A DNA stretch of 64,000 bases from Filosporella fistucella (lineage: Eukaryota > Ascomycota > Leotiomycetes > Helotiales): positions 2,666,001-2,730,000 of the forward strand of contig JAQJZZ010000010.1 of the NCBI GenBank assembly GCA_030077755.1, given 5' to 3'. Positions 44,784 through 56,840 of the stretch are shown in pieces; positions within the stretch are counted from its first letter, which is position 1, and each line of letters starts with the position of its first letter. A program made the translations under genes and the position numbers. Under the pieces are notes generated by a model. It was not told the origin of the DNA and searched no databases. It was given only the letters and a program-made list of their open reading frames with translations.

Positions 44784-46309
44784 TCAATTACTATCTTCCG
44801 CAATCTTATCCACAGATTCTGCAGTAGTATCCTGGACTTTTTGCACCTCATGGCTATGTTCCAACTCTGAGAGTACAATCCAGGTAGGGAATACACATAG
44901 AGCCGTCATGCCAAAATTGACACCGATACTGGCAAACCCATTTGCATTGGGTGCAGTTTGCATTCTGAGAACATTAGCATATAAGCATAGGAAGAAATTG
45001 AAGAACTTACGCCCAAGCAACAGTTTGCCCAAGTGCCTCGAAACCACGCAAGATGCCAGTGACTCGTGACAACGATGAGATATCAGTGGAATACTGGCCC
45101 ACAAGCCAATACAGAAACTGTTGAAAGGCCTGCCCTCCAAATGCCCAGAAGAATACTAGAGCATATGATTTACCGAATCCGCCAGTGAACCAATCAAATA
45201 CTGGTGTCTCTGGCGCATCTTGGAATTGCTTTAATAGGATAGAAGCCCAAATCCAAGTCCCGATCAATATCGTGATGATACAGGAGAACGCGATCTTGGC
45301 GCGAGTTTTGATATTGATGGATTGGCGATCGAGAAGGCCGGCAATGAGGAATGAACTGAAGATTCCAGAGAAATTCGTGAGGAAAGAGGAGAAAGCTCGG
45401 GAGCGGACGGTGAAATGTTGGGTCAGGAATGTGCTGTTATAGCCGTTGTAAAAGTAGCTGATGAAGAAAGCTGGGAGCAGGAGTAGGATACGGCGGGATG
45501 TAAATTGTTTCCACACTGCTTTGAATTCTGCGGACCAGGTGGGCTCTTTATTGATAATGACCTTCGAACCGTCTTTTCGCCAAACCTTGGATGCTGGGCT
45601 CAGGAACAGAGCAATAGGGAGGCCAAGACACATTATAACGATAAAAACGATATACGTAGCGCTCCCCACCGATCCAGCCTTTGAACGATTAGCATTCAAT
45701 CCAAGGTTAATAGCCCCTCCCACAATCGGACCAGAAGCCTTTGCAGTCTGCCAGATAGCGAGATAGAACGCTCGTTCAGTGGGACTAGGATACCCAATAA
45801 TGACAGCCGCTTCAGCGGCCCAGAAGAAACCGGCCGAGATACCGCAAATCGCGCTGCCGAAGAGCATGAACCAGGTCGTTGGGTGCACATTATTGGTATA
45901 TAGACCAGCGCCGTAGAGCGGGTAGCCGATTGCACCGAGGGCTAGACCGAAGGGGAGACCGATGCGGTTGTTTATTGCGCCAGCTAGGACACAAACGATG
46001 GAGAAGAGTCCGTAGACTAAGGCATTAGCTGCTGAGACTGCATACTGTTGGGGTGGTTAGACTAAATTCCTATGATGATAATATCAGGTCACTTACAGGT
46101 TCAGCCGCACCTCCAGCTCCTAGTCCTCCCAATGCATCCCACATTCCCGGAGCTGTGAAAGAGACACCACTTGCAATCGCAATCTGGAATGGTACAGAGC
46201 GATACCATGACCTCTTCGTTTCTGATACTATTCCCTCTGTAATTGCTGCTTCTTCGGAACCACTACCCACTCCTTCCCCTGCATCAACGGGTTCATCGAT
46301 TCCTTTCAT
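44784..46309 (-). CDS. UNC-93-like MFS transporter
   Basis: Three exons on the minus strand, 46309-46097, 46044-45011 and 44964-44784, give 475 residues. The architecture is that of fungal UNC-93-like major facilitators (often named DUF895): an acidic N-terminal tail, PFQIAIASGVSFTAPGMWDA in the first helix, AVSAANALVYG, GISAGFFWAAEAAVIIGYP, TERAFYLAIWQTAKASGPIV, a central loop, then FFISYFYNGYNSTFLTQHFT and FWAFGGQAFQQFLYW. The short acidic C-tail is SHEVQKVQDTTAESVDKI. Transported substrate is unknown; relatives are placed at the plasma membrane or in internal membranes. All three splice joins are phase-consistent. Two in-frame TAA/TGA stops are removed by the introns. Confidence 0.85.
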
Positions 46310-47637
46310 AGTGGCGAGAGATAGTGAAGAAGAAGTAAGACAAATCAAGAACAGTAAACAAGAATTCTCAAAACATAGAACTGCTGAAACGACGAAACCG
46401 ATAATCTACACTGTAATATATCATAGCCACTGGGCTCGCAGCATATATAAATCCCCCTAAGTCTCCATCAAAAAACCTACACAAAAGTGGACCCTCTAAA
46501 TCCATTACCTACAAGCCGTCAAAATTTGCGCCAAGCCCTCATATTTTTCTCTCTTTTCGCCTCCCCTAATCTTCCCTCCGCCCAAAGCCCCAAAAATTAC
46601 AAAATAAAGCTCCATACACATATCACGGGGAAATAGCGTGAATGACGTGCTTACCATCTTTGTTTTCACCTATAGATGCATATCCACTTGGGGAGCTTTT
46701 ATGTAAATGTGGGTTTGAGGCTCAAATTCCCTAGGTTGTCTCGGGGGTTTTGGGGATGGGTGGGTATAGCTTGTATCAGAAAGAGCTTGGTTTTGAATTT
46801 TCATGCTTGGGAGCAGAAAAAAAGCTTCGAGATTTGTTCTAGAGCAACATACGGAATCTTGGTTGAGTGTTAAAGTGAGGTGAGTTGTGTTGTGTTGGTT
46901 CGGGACGGGCCGAGAATGAAATTTTTTGAAGCTCGGTATATGACTTGGCTGCTCGGGTGGAGACGGTGTTTGACTTGGAGCGCGGTTTCGAAGAGATGAG
47001 AGATATTCGCTTGAGGTGACGAATATTGATGATTGTTTGCGGCTTTGATGATTTTGATTGATGTTTGATTTGTCTAAATGATCGAAACATTTGATCGAAC
47101 TTGATATGTGTTTTTCAAACCGTTGATAGAAGATGGGTAGCTCCAACTTTTGGGTTACATGTATGGTAACTATCATTGCAGTGCTGAAATAGATCAGAAA
47201 AAAATGGGTTGCTAATATCAATCTTAACGCAATGCTAAAGCTCAAGGAAAAGGTGGGCAGAAAGTTTGCAGAACTGGCCTTCCAAATCATATTTGCGACA
47301 GATGCTAAAAGAATCAAAAGCACCTGGATATTGCTTGCAGCTATCACGATGGAGATAGATTTGGAATAATTCAATAGTCGAGAAACTTGGCCTTAAATAT
47401 TGTCCGGATCATGATGGCAACACAAGCCGTGGTTGATTATGTGTAGAAAACTGGAGTGTAATCTAGCGCTAACCCTGATATTCAAGATCAATTGTCCATC
47501 CAGCTCAATGATAGGTGCCACCCTCCCACCATTCCAGAATCCCCAAATTCCCTATCCCCAAACGCCTACTACATTCCGCTAATCATCTCACAATACCACT
47601 CTCAATATCATAACACCTCCGCCTCATGCCCGGCAAT
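46310..47637. other. Intergenic, UNC-93-like promoter and frataxin 3' flank
   Basis: A 234-codon minus frame (47374-46670) has no ATG at its head, ends in low-complexity P/S/H sequence and is not called. No repeats. Confidence 0.45.
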
Positions 47638-48359
47638 CTAATCTCCCCGATGAGGGACTGGAGCATATAGCTCGGACATATCGACGCCAATCTCCTTCTG
47701 CAGAAGATCTGTCAATGTACTTCCATCTCGAAGATAAACCCATTCTCCCTTTCCTGTTCCCTCTTTGGCATCTTGGCCTTCACTGAACATCACATAATCG
47801 TAACGTTTTGGGCCCGTAGTTGGAGAAGAGAGCCAAATTTGTTTATTTGGGGGCTGCTTGTTGATTACATAGGTACCGGCTGGTGGGAAGCTGAGGGTGA
47901 GGACACCGGCCTGTAAAAGCGACATGTTAGTTACTGAAACAGATGGAGTAGTTGAATGCTGGGGCTCGAACGGAGCACGTCAGAAACAGGAAGACTAACG
48001 GTATATTCTACATCCACCTCCTCAGTCTCCTCTTGCAATTGTTCCAACTTCTCTACTAAGGCATTCATATACTCATCACTCAGCTCATGATAACTCTCTA
48101 TTGAGATATCTGCTGGAGCTGGTTCTGAGGTTGCCGGTGCTGGCTCCTTGGGGGTCGGGTTTTCGGATTCTGGAGAAAGACCTTTCTGCAGAGCTGTGAA
48201 CGTAGAGAAGTGATGTGTGGAGTAGAATTGAGTACACTTCGCAATTGGGGGGCGGAATGCGACAACACGTCGAATGGATGTGCTGTATATGGTTTGACGG
48301 CTCATAGAGAGAGGAAGACGGAGAGCTTTGCTCAGAGAAGTTGGACGAAGAGATGGCAT
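47638..48359 (-). CDS. YFH1: Frataxin, mitochondrial iron chaperone
   Basis: Mitochondrial-matrix protein that supplies and regulates iron for Fe-S cluster assembly on Isu/Nfs1 and limits free iron. Two exons on the minus strand, 48359-48000 and 47910-47638, separated by an 89 bp intron, give 210 residues. The first ~70 residues are basic, serine-rich and poor in acid, as a mitochondrial targeting peptide should be. The mature part starts around the acidic helix [20 protein letters not shown], whose acidic residues bind iron, then [20 protein letters not shown] and the hallmark [20 protein letters not shown] followed by KRYDYV. It ends with a helix around [17 protein letters not shown]. Every conserved strand is present. 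It is head to head with AP-3 sigma. Confidence 0.95.
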
Positions 48360-48664
48360 TGCGCCGATGGATTGATGAAATGAGTGACTGGTTTGAATTT
48401 GATGGACAATATCGTAGATGAAGCAGTTGATTGTTTGATTGATGTAACGAATTGAGCCTGAAGAGGTGGTATGTTTCTCAGTTGAGCTTCGGAGCTTGGT
48501 AGCTACCCCACATTTTCGCTTGCGATTGCCATGCAACATGCACATCTCAGCCTTCTCAAGCCTCGACTCTGTTCCTGGACTAACAACCACTTTCGTTGTA
48601 CCACATCTGCCACCCTCTCAACGTCTGTCTATTTAAATTCATAAGCGTTCATTCAAGAGGCAGT
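48360..48664. promoter_or_regulatory. Shared divergent promoter, frataxin / AP-3 sigma
   Basis: 305 bp between the two start codons, with no gene inside. It must hold both promoters and leaders; no specific factor site is claimed. Confidence 0.5.
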
Positions 48665-49284
48665 ATGATTAACGCAGTACTGGTCTTCAACAATGCAGGT
48701 CAACCACGCTTGACGAAGTTCTATACACAATTGGTATTTCGTCTTCCAGCTTCGTCCAAGAACACTGGCAAATATCTAACACTGAGTAGGAAACATCTGT
48801 GCAACAACGCCTGATATCCGAAATATTCACTCTTGTGGCAAATCGCCCCTCCGGCTCCTGCAACTTTCTTCCTCTCCCACCCCTCCTTGCCTCTTCTTCG
48901 ACCTCCACCACTTCATCCACAACCCACAACGATGTTCCCTCTCTGGTAACATACCGACATTACGCCACACTTTACTTCATAATCATATCTACATCGACCG
49001 AGTCACCTCTCGCTCTTATTGATCTAATACAAGTCTATGTTGAAGCTCTTGACCGGCTGTTCGAAAATGTCTGCGAGCTAGACTTGATTTTTAACTTTGA
49101 GACTTTGCATGCTTGCTTATCGGAGATGATTGTGGGCGGAGTGGTGGTTGAGACACAATTAGAGAGGGTTGTTGAGGGAGTCAAGATGCAAGGGAGGGTG
49201 GCTAAGAGACCTGTAAATGAGGGGAGGGGAGGAGCGTTAGCAAATATGGGGATGGGTGGTAATTTTGGGTGGGCTGGAAGGTGA
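48665..49284 (+). CDS. APS3: AP-3 adaptor complex sigma subunit
   Basis: Small subunit of the AP-3 clathrin-independent adaptor, which sorts cargo from Golgi/endosome directly to the vacuole. Two exons, 48665-48733 and 48790-49284, give 187 residues. The first exon encodes the invariant sigma start MINAVLVFNNAGQPRLTKFY; the second continues ETSVQQRLISEIFTLVANRP, then a fungal insertion rich in S, T and P, then YRHYATLYFIII, ALIDLIQVYVEALDRLFENV, CELDLIFNFETLHACLSEMI and GGVVVETQLERV, matching the sigma longin fold and the AP-3 signature. The C-terminal glycine-rich tail is not conserved. Without the short first exon the N-terminal strand would be lost, which validates the intron (48734-48789). 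Confidence 0.95.
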
Positions 49285-49841
49285 AGAGAGTTACTCGCTA
49301 CTGGATGAACAAATCATGCTGATGTTGGCCGGGGCCTAAATCGAAGATGGTTGTGTGAAGAGGCCTATCGCCATGGCGTATGTTATCACCAGGATCTCGA
49401 TTTTATGGAATTCAGGATTGAGGGGCGATAGGCAACTGAAAAGGGCATCTCGAAAAATTCAGTTCAGCACGAGCCAGTTTGGCAAAACTAGAAAAATCCG
49501 TACTGCATCGGCGACGAGATACCTAGAACCACGGTTTGAACTCGCTTCGATCATGTCAGAACACATCAGACTAAGTCAAAATAAGATACCCAGTACGTAG
49601 GAATTTCTAGCACAAGGTATCCCTCTTTCTCTAAGTCTTAATACTTTGTAAAGGTCCATGCAAGATGGCTATATATTCTCATGTTCCGATGTTGAGATAT
49701 TTTAGAGGTATTTATGCAAAGCACCATTCCGGCGCCCTGGAAGTAATCACACAACCCATGAGTGTCCCACAACTCCATATAGATGCAATCAAGACGCCGA
49801 ATATCATTACAATATATGTTCAAGTGATGTAAGAGGTACCA
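49285..49841. other. Convergent intergenic region, no gene
   Basis: Lies between the 3' ends of AP-3 sigma and the small membrane-protein gene. Short frames only. Confidence 0.5.
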
Positions 49842-50337
49842 TCAAGTGGAAGGTGTTGCGGTTGGCGATGCATCGTCTACAACTTCCTTCCGGCGCAAAT
49901 TATCCTTTGAAAACACTGAACTAGTGAGGCCGAAAAACCATGATCGGATCTGTCATAAATCAGTAACTGTCAAGAACACATATGACACTTGCTACTTACA
50001 CCTTCGAAGGGTTTATGGTCTGTCTGGTCTTGGGTACTCCAGTCCAGGAACAACACACCGTAAACGGTAATGGCTACAAAATCAGCATACACCTTCGCAG
50101 AAGCATGCATCACTTACAAACTATTGATGCCAACTGCGCGACCTTCACAAATTTCGTCCACCTCGGCCTTGCCCACTTTAGCTTCGCTCTCCTTTTGTAT
50201 TTCCTCTCGAGCCTGAATTGATGTTTGGGAGATATCTTCTTGAAATCTGGAGGCCACAGCCTCTGTGCTTTGTATGGATTCGTGTAGATGTACGGGATTG
50301 GCTGCTGAGCAGACCGTCGTATTATTGTCGGCAACAT
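49842..50337 (-). CDS. Small basic single-pass membrane protein (133 aa), possibly mitochondrial
   Basis: Three exons on the minus strand, 50337-50118, 50073-50000 and 49949-49842, with introns of 44 and 50 bp, give 133 residues. The N-terminal half is strongly basic (PPDFKKISPKHQFRLERKYK, then RRAKLKWARPRWTK), followed by one hydrophobic span (VAQLASIVSITVYGVLFLDW), a short QTDHKPFEGIRSWFFGL segment, and a polar tail. The splice phases all agree and each alternative frame would stop quickly, so the gene is credible although no frame exceeds 80 codons. I do not recognise a named family. The basic, aromatic N-terminus before a single span is reminiscent of small mitochondrial inner-membrane proteins; this is inference. 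Divergent from leucyl-tRNA synthetase across ~257 bp. Confidence 0.75.
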
Positions 50338-50594
50338 GATGTTGTCGCATCGATGTCCGGAACGTATTTCGAGCTTGACTTGGAGGCGGAAGTCAAGCTC
50401 TGGTGGCCTGATTTTCCTCGATCAACAATCCAAAATGCCTCAGGCAATAATGCAGCACCCCACCAACCCTAAATTTCGATTGTTTTGGCATCGAGACGAG
50501 AAATGACAAGGCGACTTCGATGAGTCAGTGAACGATTAAAAGCTGACTTGAAGGCGAGAAAATTCCTGTACAAGTCATACACTCAACCGCAATC
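50338..50594. promoter_or_regulatory. Shared divergent promoter, small membrane protein / leucyl-tRNA synthetase
   Basis: 257 bp between start codons, no gene inside. It presumably carries both promoters; no specific sites are claimed. Confidence 0.45.
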
Positions 50595-53500
50595 ATGGCA
50601 GACGTCGAAGCTGCGGCAAAAGCTTTGGAGACAGCCAAAATCTCTAAGACCAAGGAGTTGAAAGGCGTTAGTACCCCTCCATCCGCACCAAAAACTTAGA
50701 TTAATTTGGCTTGCAGACAGAAAAGAGAGATACCTTGATCGAGATAGAGAAGAAATACCAGAAGAAATGGCAGGAAGATGGTGTTTTCCAACCCAATGCG
50801 CCTTCGACGACCGAAGTACCCCTCAATTCTATTACCCCCGCCGAACTTCGAGCAAAAACCCCCAAGTTCTTCGGTACTATGGCATATCCATACATGAACG
50901 GCACTTTACATGCGGGCCACAGTTTTTCTGTTAGTAAAATCGAGTTCACGGCTGGATTTGCGCGTATGCAGGGCAAGAGAAGTTTGTTCCCCATGGGTTT
51001 CCATTGCACGGGAATGCCAATCAAAGCTTGCGCCGACAAGCTCATCAACGAGATTAAACTCTTTGGAGAGAACTTCGAGGGCTTTAAGGAGGAGGATCAA
51101 GCTTTGGAAGACAAGACAAATATTCCTGCGCCAACTACACACCATGAAGATGTTACAAAGTTCACCGCAAAGAAGGGAAAGGCGGCCAGCAAGGTGGTCA
51201 AGATGAAGTATCAATTTCAGATCATGCGAGCTTTGGATATACCTATGGCAGATATCCACAAATTCTCAGATCCACAACATTGGCTGGAATTCTTCCCTCC
51301 GTTGTGCCAGAGAGATCTCACGAACTTTGGAGCGAGAATTGATTGGAGACGATCTTTCGTAACTACCGATGCCAACCCATATTATGATGCTTTCGTCAGA
51401 TGGCAAATGAATCGTCTCAAGGAGTTGAAGAAAATCAAGTACGGAAAGCGATACACAATTTACTCGCCCAAGGACGGTCAACCCTGTATGGACCACGACC
51501 GAAGTGAGGGAGAAGGCGTTGGACCGCAAGAGTACACTGCGATTAAGTTAAAGGTCAAGGAGTGGGCGCCTGAAGCAGCAAAGGCAGTTGAAGGCAAGGT
51601 CCCCTCTGGCGCGGATGTTTTCTTCGTCCCCGCAACTCTCAGGCCCGAGACCATGTACGGACAGGTCTGTTGTTTCGTTGGACCAAAAATCACATACGGC
51701 ATTTTCAAAGTTTCAGAAAAGGAGTTCTACGTCATTACTGATAGAGCGGCACGGAATATGGCATACCAAGGAGTTTTCCCTCAAAACGGAGTCGTAGAGA
51801 AAGTCGCCGAGGTCGTTGGTTCAGCTTGTGTTGGTACTCTTGTCAATGCACCACTTTCAGTACATACCGAGGGGGTGCGAATTTTGCCTATGGAGTCTGT
51901 TCTTCCCACAAAAGGAACTGGTGTTGTATCATGTGTGCCATCCGACAGTCCTGATGATTATGCAACCATTACAGATCTCGCAAAGAAGGCAGAGTATTAC
52001 AAGATTAAGAAGGAGTGGGCGGAGCTTGAAATAGTCTCTGTCATCAAAACTCCTTCATATGGTGATATGGCTGCTCCATTTTTGTGCAAAAAGCTCAAGA
52101 TTGCGTCTCCAAAGGATACGAAGCAACTGGAGGAGGCAAAAGAGCTTGCTTACAAGGAAGGATTCTACCAAGGTATCATGAACATTGGAGAATTCAAGGG
52201 AGAGAAAGTCGAAACCGCAAAGCCAAAGGTCAGACAGCAGCTTCTCGATACCAAGGAAGGATTCGCATACTCAGAACCTGAAAAGAAGGTCATCAGTCGA
52301 TCTGGAGATGACTGCTGCGTAGCCTTGATGGATCAATGGTATCTTGATTACGGAGAGGAGTCATGGAAACAGGTTGCCTTGAAGCATGTGGACAATGCCG
52401 ATGGAAAAGGCCTCAATACTTACTCTCAAGAAACCAAAAACGGATTCGAGGGTGTTTTGAACTGGCTGAATCAATGGGCTTGTGCCAGAACATATGGTCT
52501 CGGATCTAAACTTCCTTGGGATCCTCAGTTCTTGGTAGAGAGTTTGAGCGACAGCACCATCTATATGGCTTATTACACAATTGCTCACTACCTCCACGCA
52601 GATATTTTCGGAAAGACCCCCGGTCTTGCAGGAATCAAACCTGAGCAAATGACCGACCAAGTATGGGATTACGTCTTCGCTCGACGAGAGATCAGCGACG
52701 AGATTCTCAAGGATAGTAGTATTCCAAAGGAGACTCTTGCATCAATGAGACGAGAATTTGAGTACTGGTATCCTTTGGACCTCCGAGTATCAGGAAAGGA
52801 TCTCATTCCCAACCATCTGACTTTCTTCCTCTACATCCATATTGCCATGTTTGAACCAGAGTACTGGCCGCAGGGTGTTCGTGCAAATGGTCATTTGCTC
52901 TTGAACGGAGAGAAGATGTCCAAGTCAACTGGAAATTTTATGACACTTGATGACATGGTTAAGAAGTATGGTGCCGACGCAAGCCGAATCGCCCTTGCTG
53001 ATGCAGGAGACGGAGTTGCTGATGCCAACTTTGAAGAAGATGTTGCGGACAACAATGTTCTTCGTTTGTTCACTCTCCGAGAATGGTGTGAAGAGCAAGT
53101 CAAGGACCAAGCCAACCTTCGCTCTGGCCCAAAGAATGACTTCCTCGATGCTCTTTTCGAGAATGAGATGAACGCTATTGTCCACGAAGCAAAGCAGCAC
53201 TACGAAGACACCAACTACAAGCTTGCCCTTAAATCTGCACTTTACGACTTTACGGGTGCACGAGATTTCTACCGCGAGGCTTCTGTTGCCGCAGGAATCA
53301 AGATGCACAAAGACCTCATCCTCCAATACATCGAGCTTCAAGCTCTCCTCCTCACAGTCATCGCTCCTCATTGGTCAGAATACATCTGGCTCGAGGTTCT
53401 CAATAAATCATCCACCATACAAAACGCTCTCTACCCCGACGTTCCCACACCTAACGCCGCACTCACAGCCGCTCGTGAATATGTCCGAGCTACATCATCC

Positions 53501-54016
53501 AACATCACATCCGCAGAAGCTGCTCAACAGAAAAAGAAGGCAAAGGGCAAGGATATCGGGTACGATCTCAAGAAGCCAAAGAAGCTCACCATTTTCGCTG
53601 CTGCAAAATTCCCAGCTTGGCAAGATAAGTATATTGATCTCATGCGTGAGGCTTGGAACCCCGAGACCAAGAGCGTCAATGACAAGGAGCTAAATGGCAA
53701 GATCGCAAAATTGGGAGAGATGAAGAAAGCCATGCCTTTCACCCAAGGACTAAAGAAGAGACTAGTTGGAGGCGAGAAGCCAGAAGTGGTTTTTGAGCGA
53801 AAGTTGGCATTTGATGAGATTGCTACTTTGGGCAATATGGTAGCTGGTCTTAAGAAAGCTGCTGGACTAGCAGTTGTAGAGGTCGTGAGAGTTGCAGAGG
53901 GTGGAAAGAGTGGTATAGTCGTTGGAGATGAGAGACAGGTGGACGCATTACCACCCCAGGCGGAGAGTGCTGTGCCTGGATGGCCCACTTTCCAGTTTGA
54001 GAATGTGGAAGTTTAG
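50595..54016 (+). CDS. CDC60: Cytosolic leucyl-tRNA synthetase
   Basis: Class Ia aminoacyl-tRNA synthetase that charges tRNA-Leu for cytosolic translation and edits mischarged tRNA. Two exons, 50595-50666 and 50717-54016, give 1123 residues, typical of the eukaryotic/archaeal-type enzyme. PYMNGTLHAGHSFSVSK carries the HIGH-type motif (HAGH, 89-92). The CP1 editing insertion runs roughly 270-540, with TLRPETMYGQ and GTGVVSCVPSDSPDDY. KMSKS is exact at 757-761 (EKMSKSTGNFMTLDD), followed by GADASRIALADAGDGVADAN. The C-terminal anticodon-binding and tail domains complete the protein. The short first exon (MADVEAAAKALETAKISKTK) supplies the start; the frame upstream of the intron boundary has no ATG of its own. 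Confidence 0.97.
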
Positions 54017-54689
54017 ACCTTTTGTGGGAAAGATGTTTGGTATGCGCGTTCAATGCTTAAGTCTGAGCATAGATGAAGAAATGATAAATGAATAGAAAAG
54101 TATCGCAATCCCTGGTCTTCTTGCCTAGTATTGTTGTTGATTCTGCGAGTCTCTTATGGAAATCATTCGAACAAGTGTTCATGCTCCGAAGCCTCTGCGC
54201 TGTTGAATATTTTCCAATAAGTTGTTAGGATCTTTGCTTCTATGAGTTTTTGTTCTTGAGCCGTCTTGATACTGAGGGGAATATCTGATCCGAGACCTTT
54301 TGCCATCTTTTGGAATCGAGCGAATCCTGACTACGAGAGGCTTGAGCTGAAAGCGGGGCAATATCGAATGTGTGTGGGATTCTTGTCGCTCGACTCGTTG
54401 CCAATAAGTTAGCCATATTGACGCCCTCGGCGACCTCATGAGATTTGAAGCATAGCAGTGGTAGCTCTCTGAAGCGAGAGCTTAATATGAGACTGAAAAG
54501 CGAGGTTTGGCTGCATGCCGCCTTGTTGTGGAGTGACAATGGTCTGCGATCTAGTAGCGTAGCGGCGAAATGCTGAAGTGGCCTGATGGCTGTGAAACCT
54601 CAAAATTGGGTATATGTAATGGAAAAGCTCAGGAACGGACTCTTTGAATTTTCTTGAATAAATACTTCTCCCACCCCAATAGAGAAAAT
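54017..54689. other. Intergenic, no supported gene
   Basis: Minus-strand frames between 54179 and 54829 overlap each other and show no motif. The last 100 bases are the leader of the membrane-protein gene at 54690. Confidence 0.45.
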
Positions 54690-56840
54690 ATGTTTGTTCC
54701 ATTCGGCCACGAACTGAACACCAGCGCGCAGTGGCATCCCGAGCCTCGCGGGCGCGGGACTTTTTCTCTTGTCTCATCATGCTTACTGACGCTCATTATA
54801 TGTGTATGGAGGGCAGTACATCTGAACATTTCTGGAGGTAGATCTAGCTCTCGAATTGGCAGGAAGCTACGGTGGATGGTTCTTGCTATGATTGCACCCG
54901 AGATGGTTGGGAACTATTACCGCCGCGATTGAATTAAGAGTTTCGCTAACGCTAGTAGATTGCTTACAATGCTTGGGCACAGAGGAAGCACGCGCATGAG
55001 TTGTTGATGTGTATGGAGCAGAATTTTAGATGGGTAAATGAACGTGAGGGCAAATCCTTGAGGAAAGGAAAATGCAAAGCAAAAGTAACGCAGGAGGACC
55101 CTGAGGTAGCTAACGCCCAGTGACATCCTTCAAACCACCTATTGATAATAATTTATCACTACTTCAAGATAAACAGCTAAAATGTATACATGCAGAAACA
55201 AGAAACAGAAGCACTTCCTCTCATCAACTCCACATGGACCATGAAGCAAAGCTTTTACGTTGTCATGGGCGGTCTGACTGTCCAGAATACAACCATGCTA
55301 CCTGACAAGACTACTTCAAATTCCAGAAATCTTTTCAGGCCATTTATCTTGGGCCAGCCTCCAAATGTTACACTCGCGGCTGCTGGTCTTATGTTTCTAG
55401 CAAAACGAATCCCTTGCGCCGTCCCTCCAATGCTTCCTATCATGTCAGAAGCAACTCTCGATGATAAAAGTAAAGCTGACTACTTCATGAAGAGTTGGTT
55501 GGCGCTACAAGCATCTTGGTTTTGTATCCAGTGCCTGTTCCGACTGATTTCCGGTGGCTCTATAAGCTTACTTGAACTCAACACGCTAGGTCATTGCGTA
55601 TGTGCAGGGTTTATATACTACTGGTGGAAAGAAAAGCCTTTCGACGTTTTGGAGCCCTCGCCTTTTGATATGGACAGTTGCCCTGAAATACTTGCATTGA
55701 TGAGCATGAACTCATCTTTGTCAAACTTTGAGACTTGGTCGGAGTTGGATTGCTTGCGGTATCGGGAGCTGGACAGCTCCAAAGAATCATACCAAGGCAC
55801 GGAGATTGAGGATTGGACTGTCTGTTTTGGCAAGTCTCTCTTTGGATTCAGCATTGAGCAGCGCAACCACAACTGTAAATACCACTCCACGAAGCCACCC
55901 TACACAACTGGTATTATCCTAAGTCGTCGTGACATACGTCGATGGAAAGAAGCTTCAAAGGCAATAGAGACGCTCGGGCTAGGGGAGCGTGGTTCGAGAG
56001 GCTGGAGAACCCCAGAGACCTCTCAGGAGAGAAAAGATTTCTTAATTGCTCGTTATGACTTCATGGATCAAATTGCAGAGTTCAAGGACTGTTTGGTTGA
56101 CCGTGTTGGCGACCTGGCAAGCATTCAGTCCACTGGATGGGCAATGTATCCTTTACTTATCGGCTATACTCTCGCAGGTCTTACCTACGGCGGCTTACAT
56201 GCCACGGCGTGGAATGCTCCCTTTCCCGACAGAAGCCAAGAACTGATGTGGAAAGTGTCGAGTCTCGCACTGATAATGTCTGGTCCTATGGTTTGTATTA
56301 TCGTAGTCGTGATGGAACTTTATCGCTATGCAAGAGCCCACTGCTGGACGACGTTAGAGCCCCGCAGTACCGCAGAAGCTGTACTATCTATGACTTCTGA
56401 TGAGCTAGAGAGAAAATTTTCCAATTACATTATACCAGCACAAGAGGGTAGATTATGAGTTGCTCTTTACCTCCAAGAACGTATAACTACTAATTCCTAC
56501 TTCCAGACCCCGCTTGTCTTCTGGTACTTCGATCGGCGAGCACAATCGGGGGCTGGAGCCTGGACATGGTCGCATCCTCACATCTCAAAGAGATGCCACA
56601 TCGCAATCTTCAGCACGTGGATCTCTATATACCTGGCTATCTCGACCAGGTAACCTTATAAGTCTAACAATTTTAGCGGTTATGGGATTGGTAATCCTCA
56701 CTCCCCTGCTGGCTTATATTTTAGTTTATTTGTTTGCAAGAGTCTTCATTATCGTGGAGGTGTTCCTGGTCATACCACGCCTTCCAGCCTCTGTTTTTGC
56801 TACTCCAGACTGGTCAAATTATTTTCCACACGCATCTTGA
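54690..56840 (+). CDS. Fungal multi-pass membrane protein of unknown function
   Basis: Belongs to a widespread Pezizomycotina family with the starting pattern GRGTFSLVSSCLLTLIICVW, AVHLN, KLRWMVLAMIAPEM and a following NAWAQRKHAHEL. Exons: 54690-54905, 54959-55105, 55196-56447 and 56614-56840, giving 613 residues. The first three joins are straightforward. For the last, a phase-1 donor at 56448 and the acceptor CTTCAG ending at 56613 restore the frame of a membrane-spanning end (LTILAVMGLVILTPLLAYIL, then ARVFIIVEVFLVI and a PDWSNYFPH terminus) that the family normally has. Otherwise the product would stop at 56458 after 541 residues. The middle has SYVVMGG-like and KSKADYFMKSWLALQASWFC segments and NTLGHCVCA. 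Probably a plasma- or endomembrane protein; role unknown. The terminal intron is my proposal. Confidence 0.7.

Noticed and set aside
46670..47374. 234-codon minus-strand open frame with hydrophobic start
   Set aside because: It begins at TTG and not ATG, has no splice partners or domain, and its C-terminal part is low-complexity P/S/H sequence.
47911..47999. tRNA B-box-like GTTCGAGCCCC (reverse strand) inside the frataxin intron
   Set aside because: No matching T-arm stem, no A box at the proper distance, and no acceptor stem could be formed; the intron fully explains the segment.
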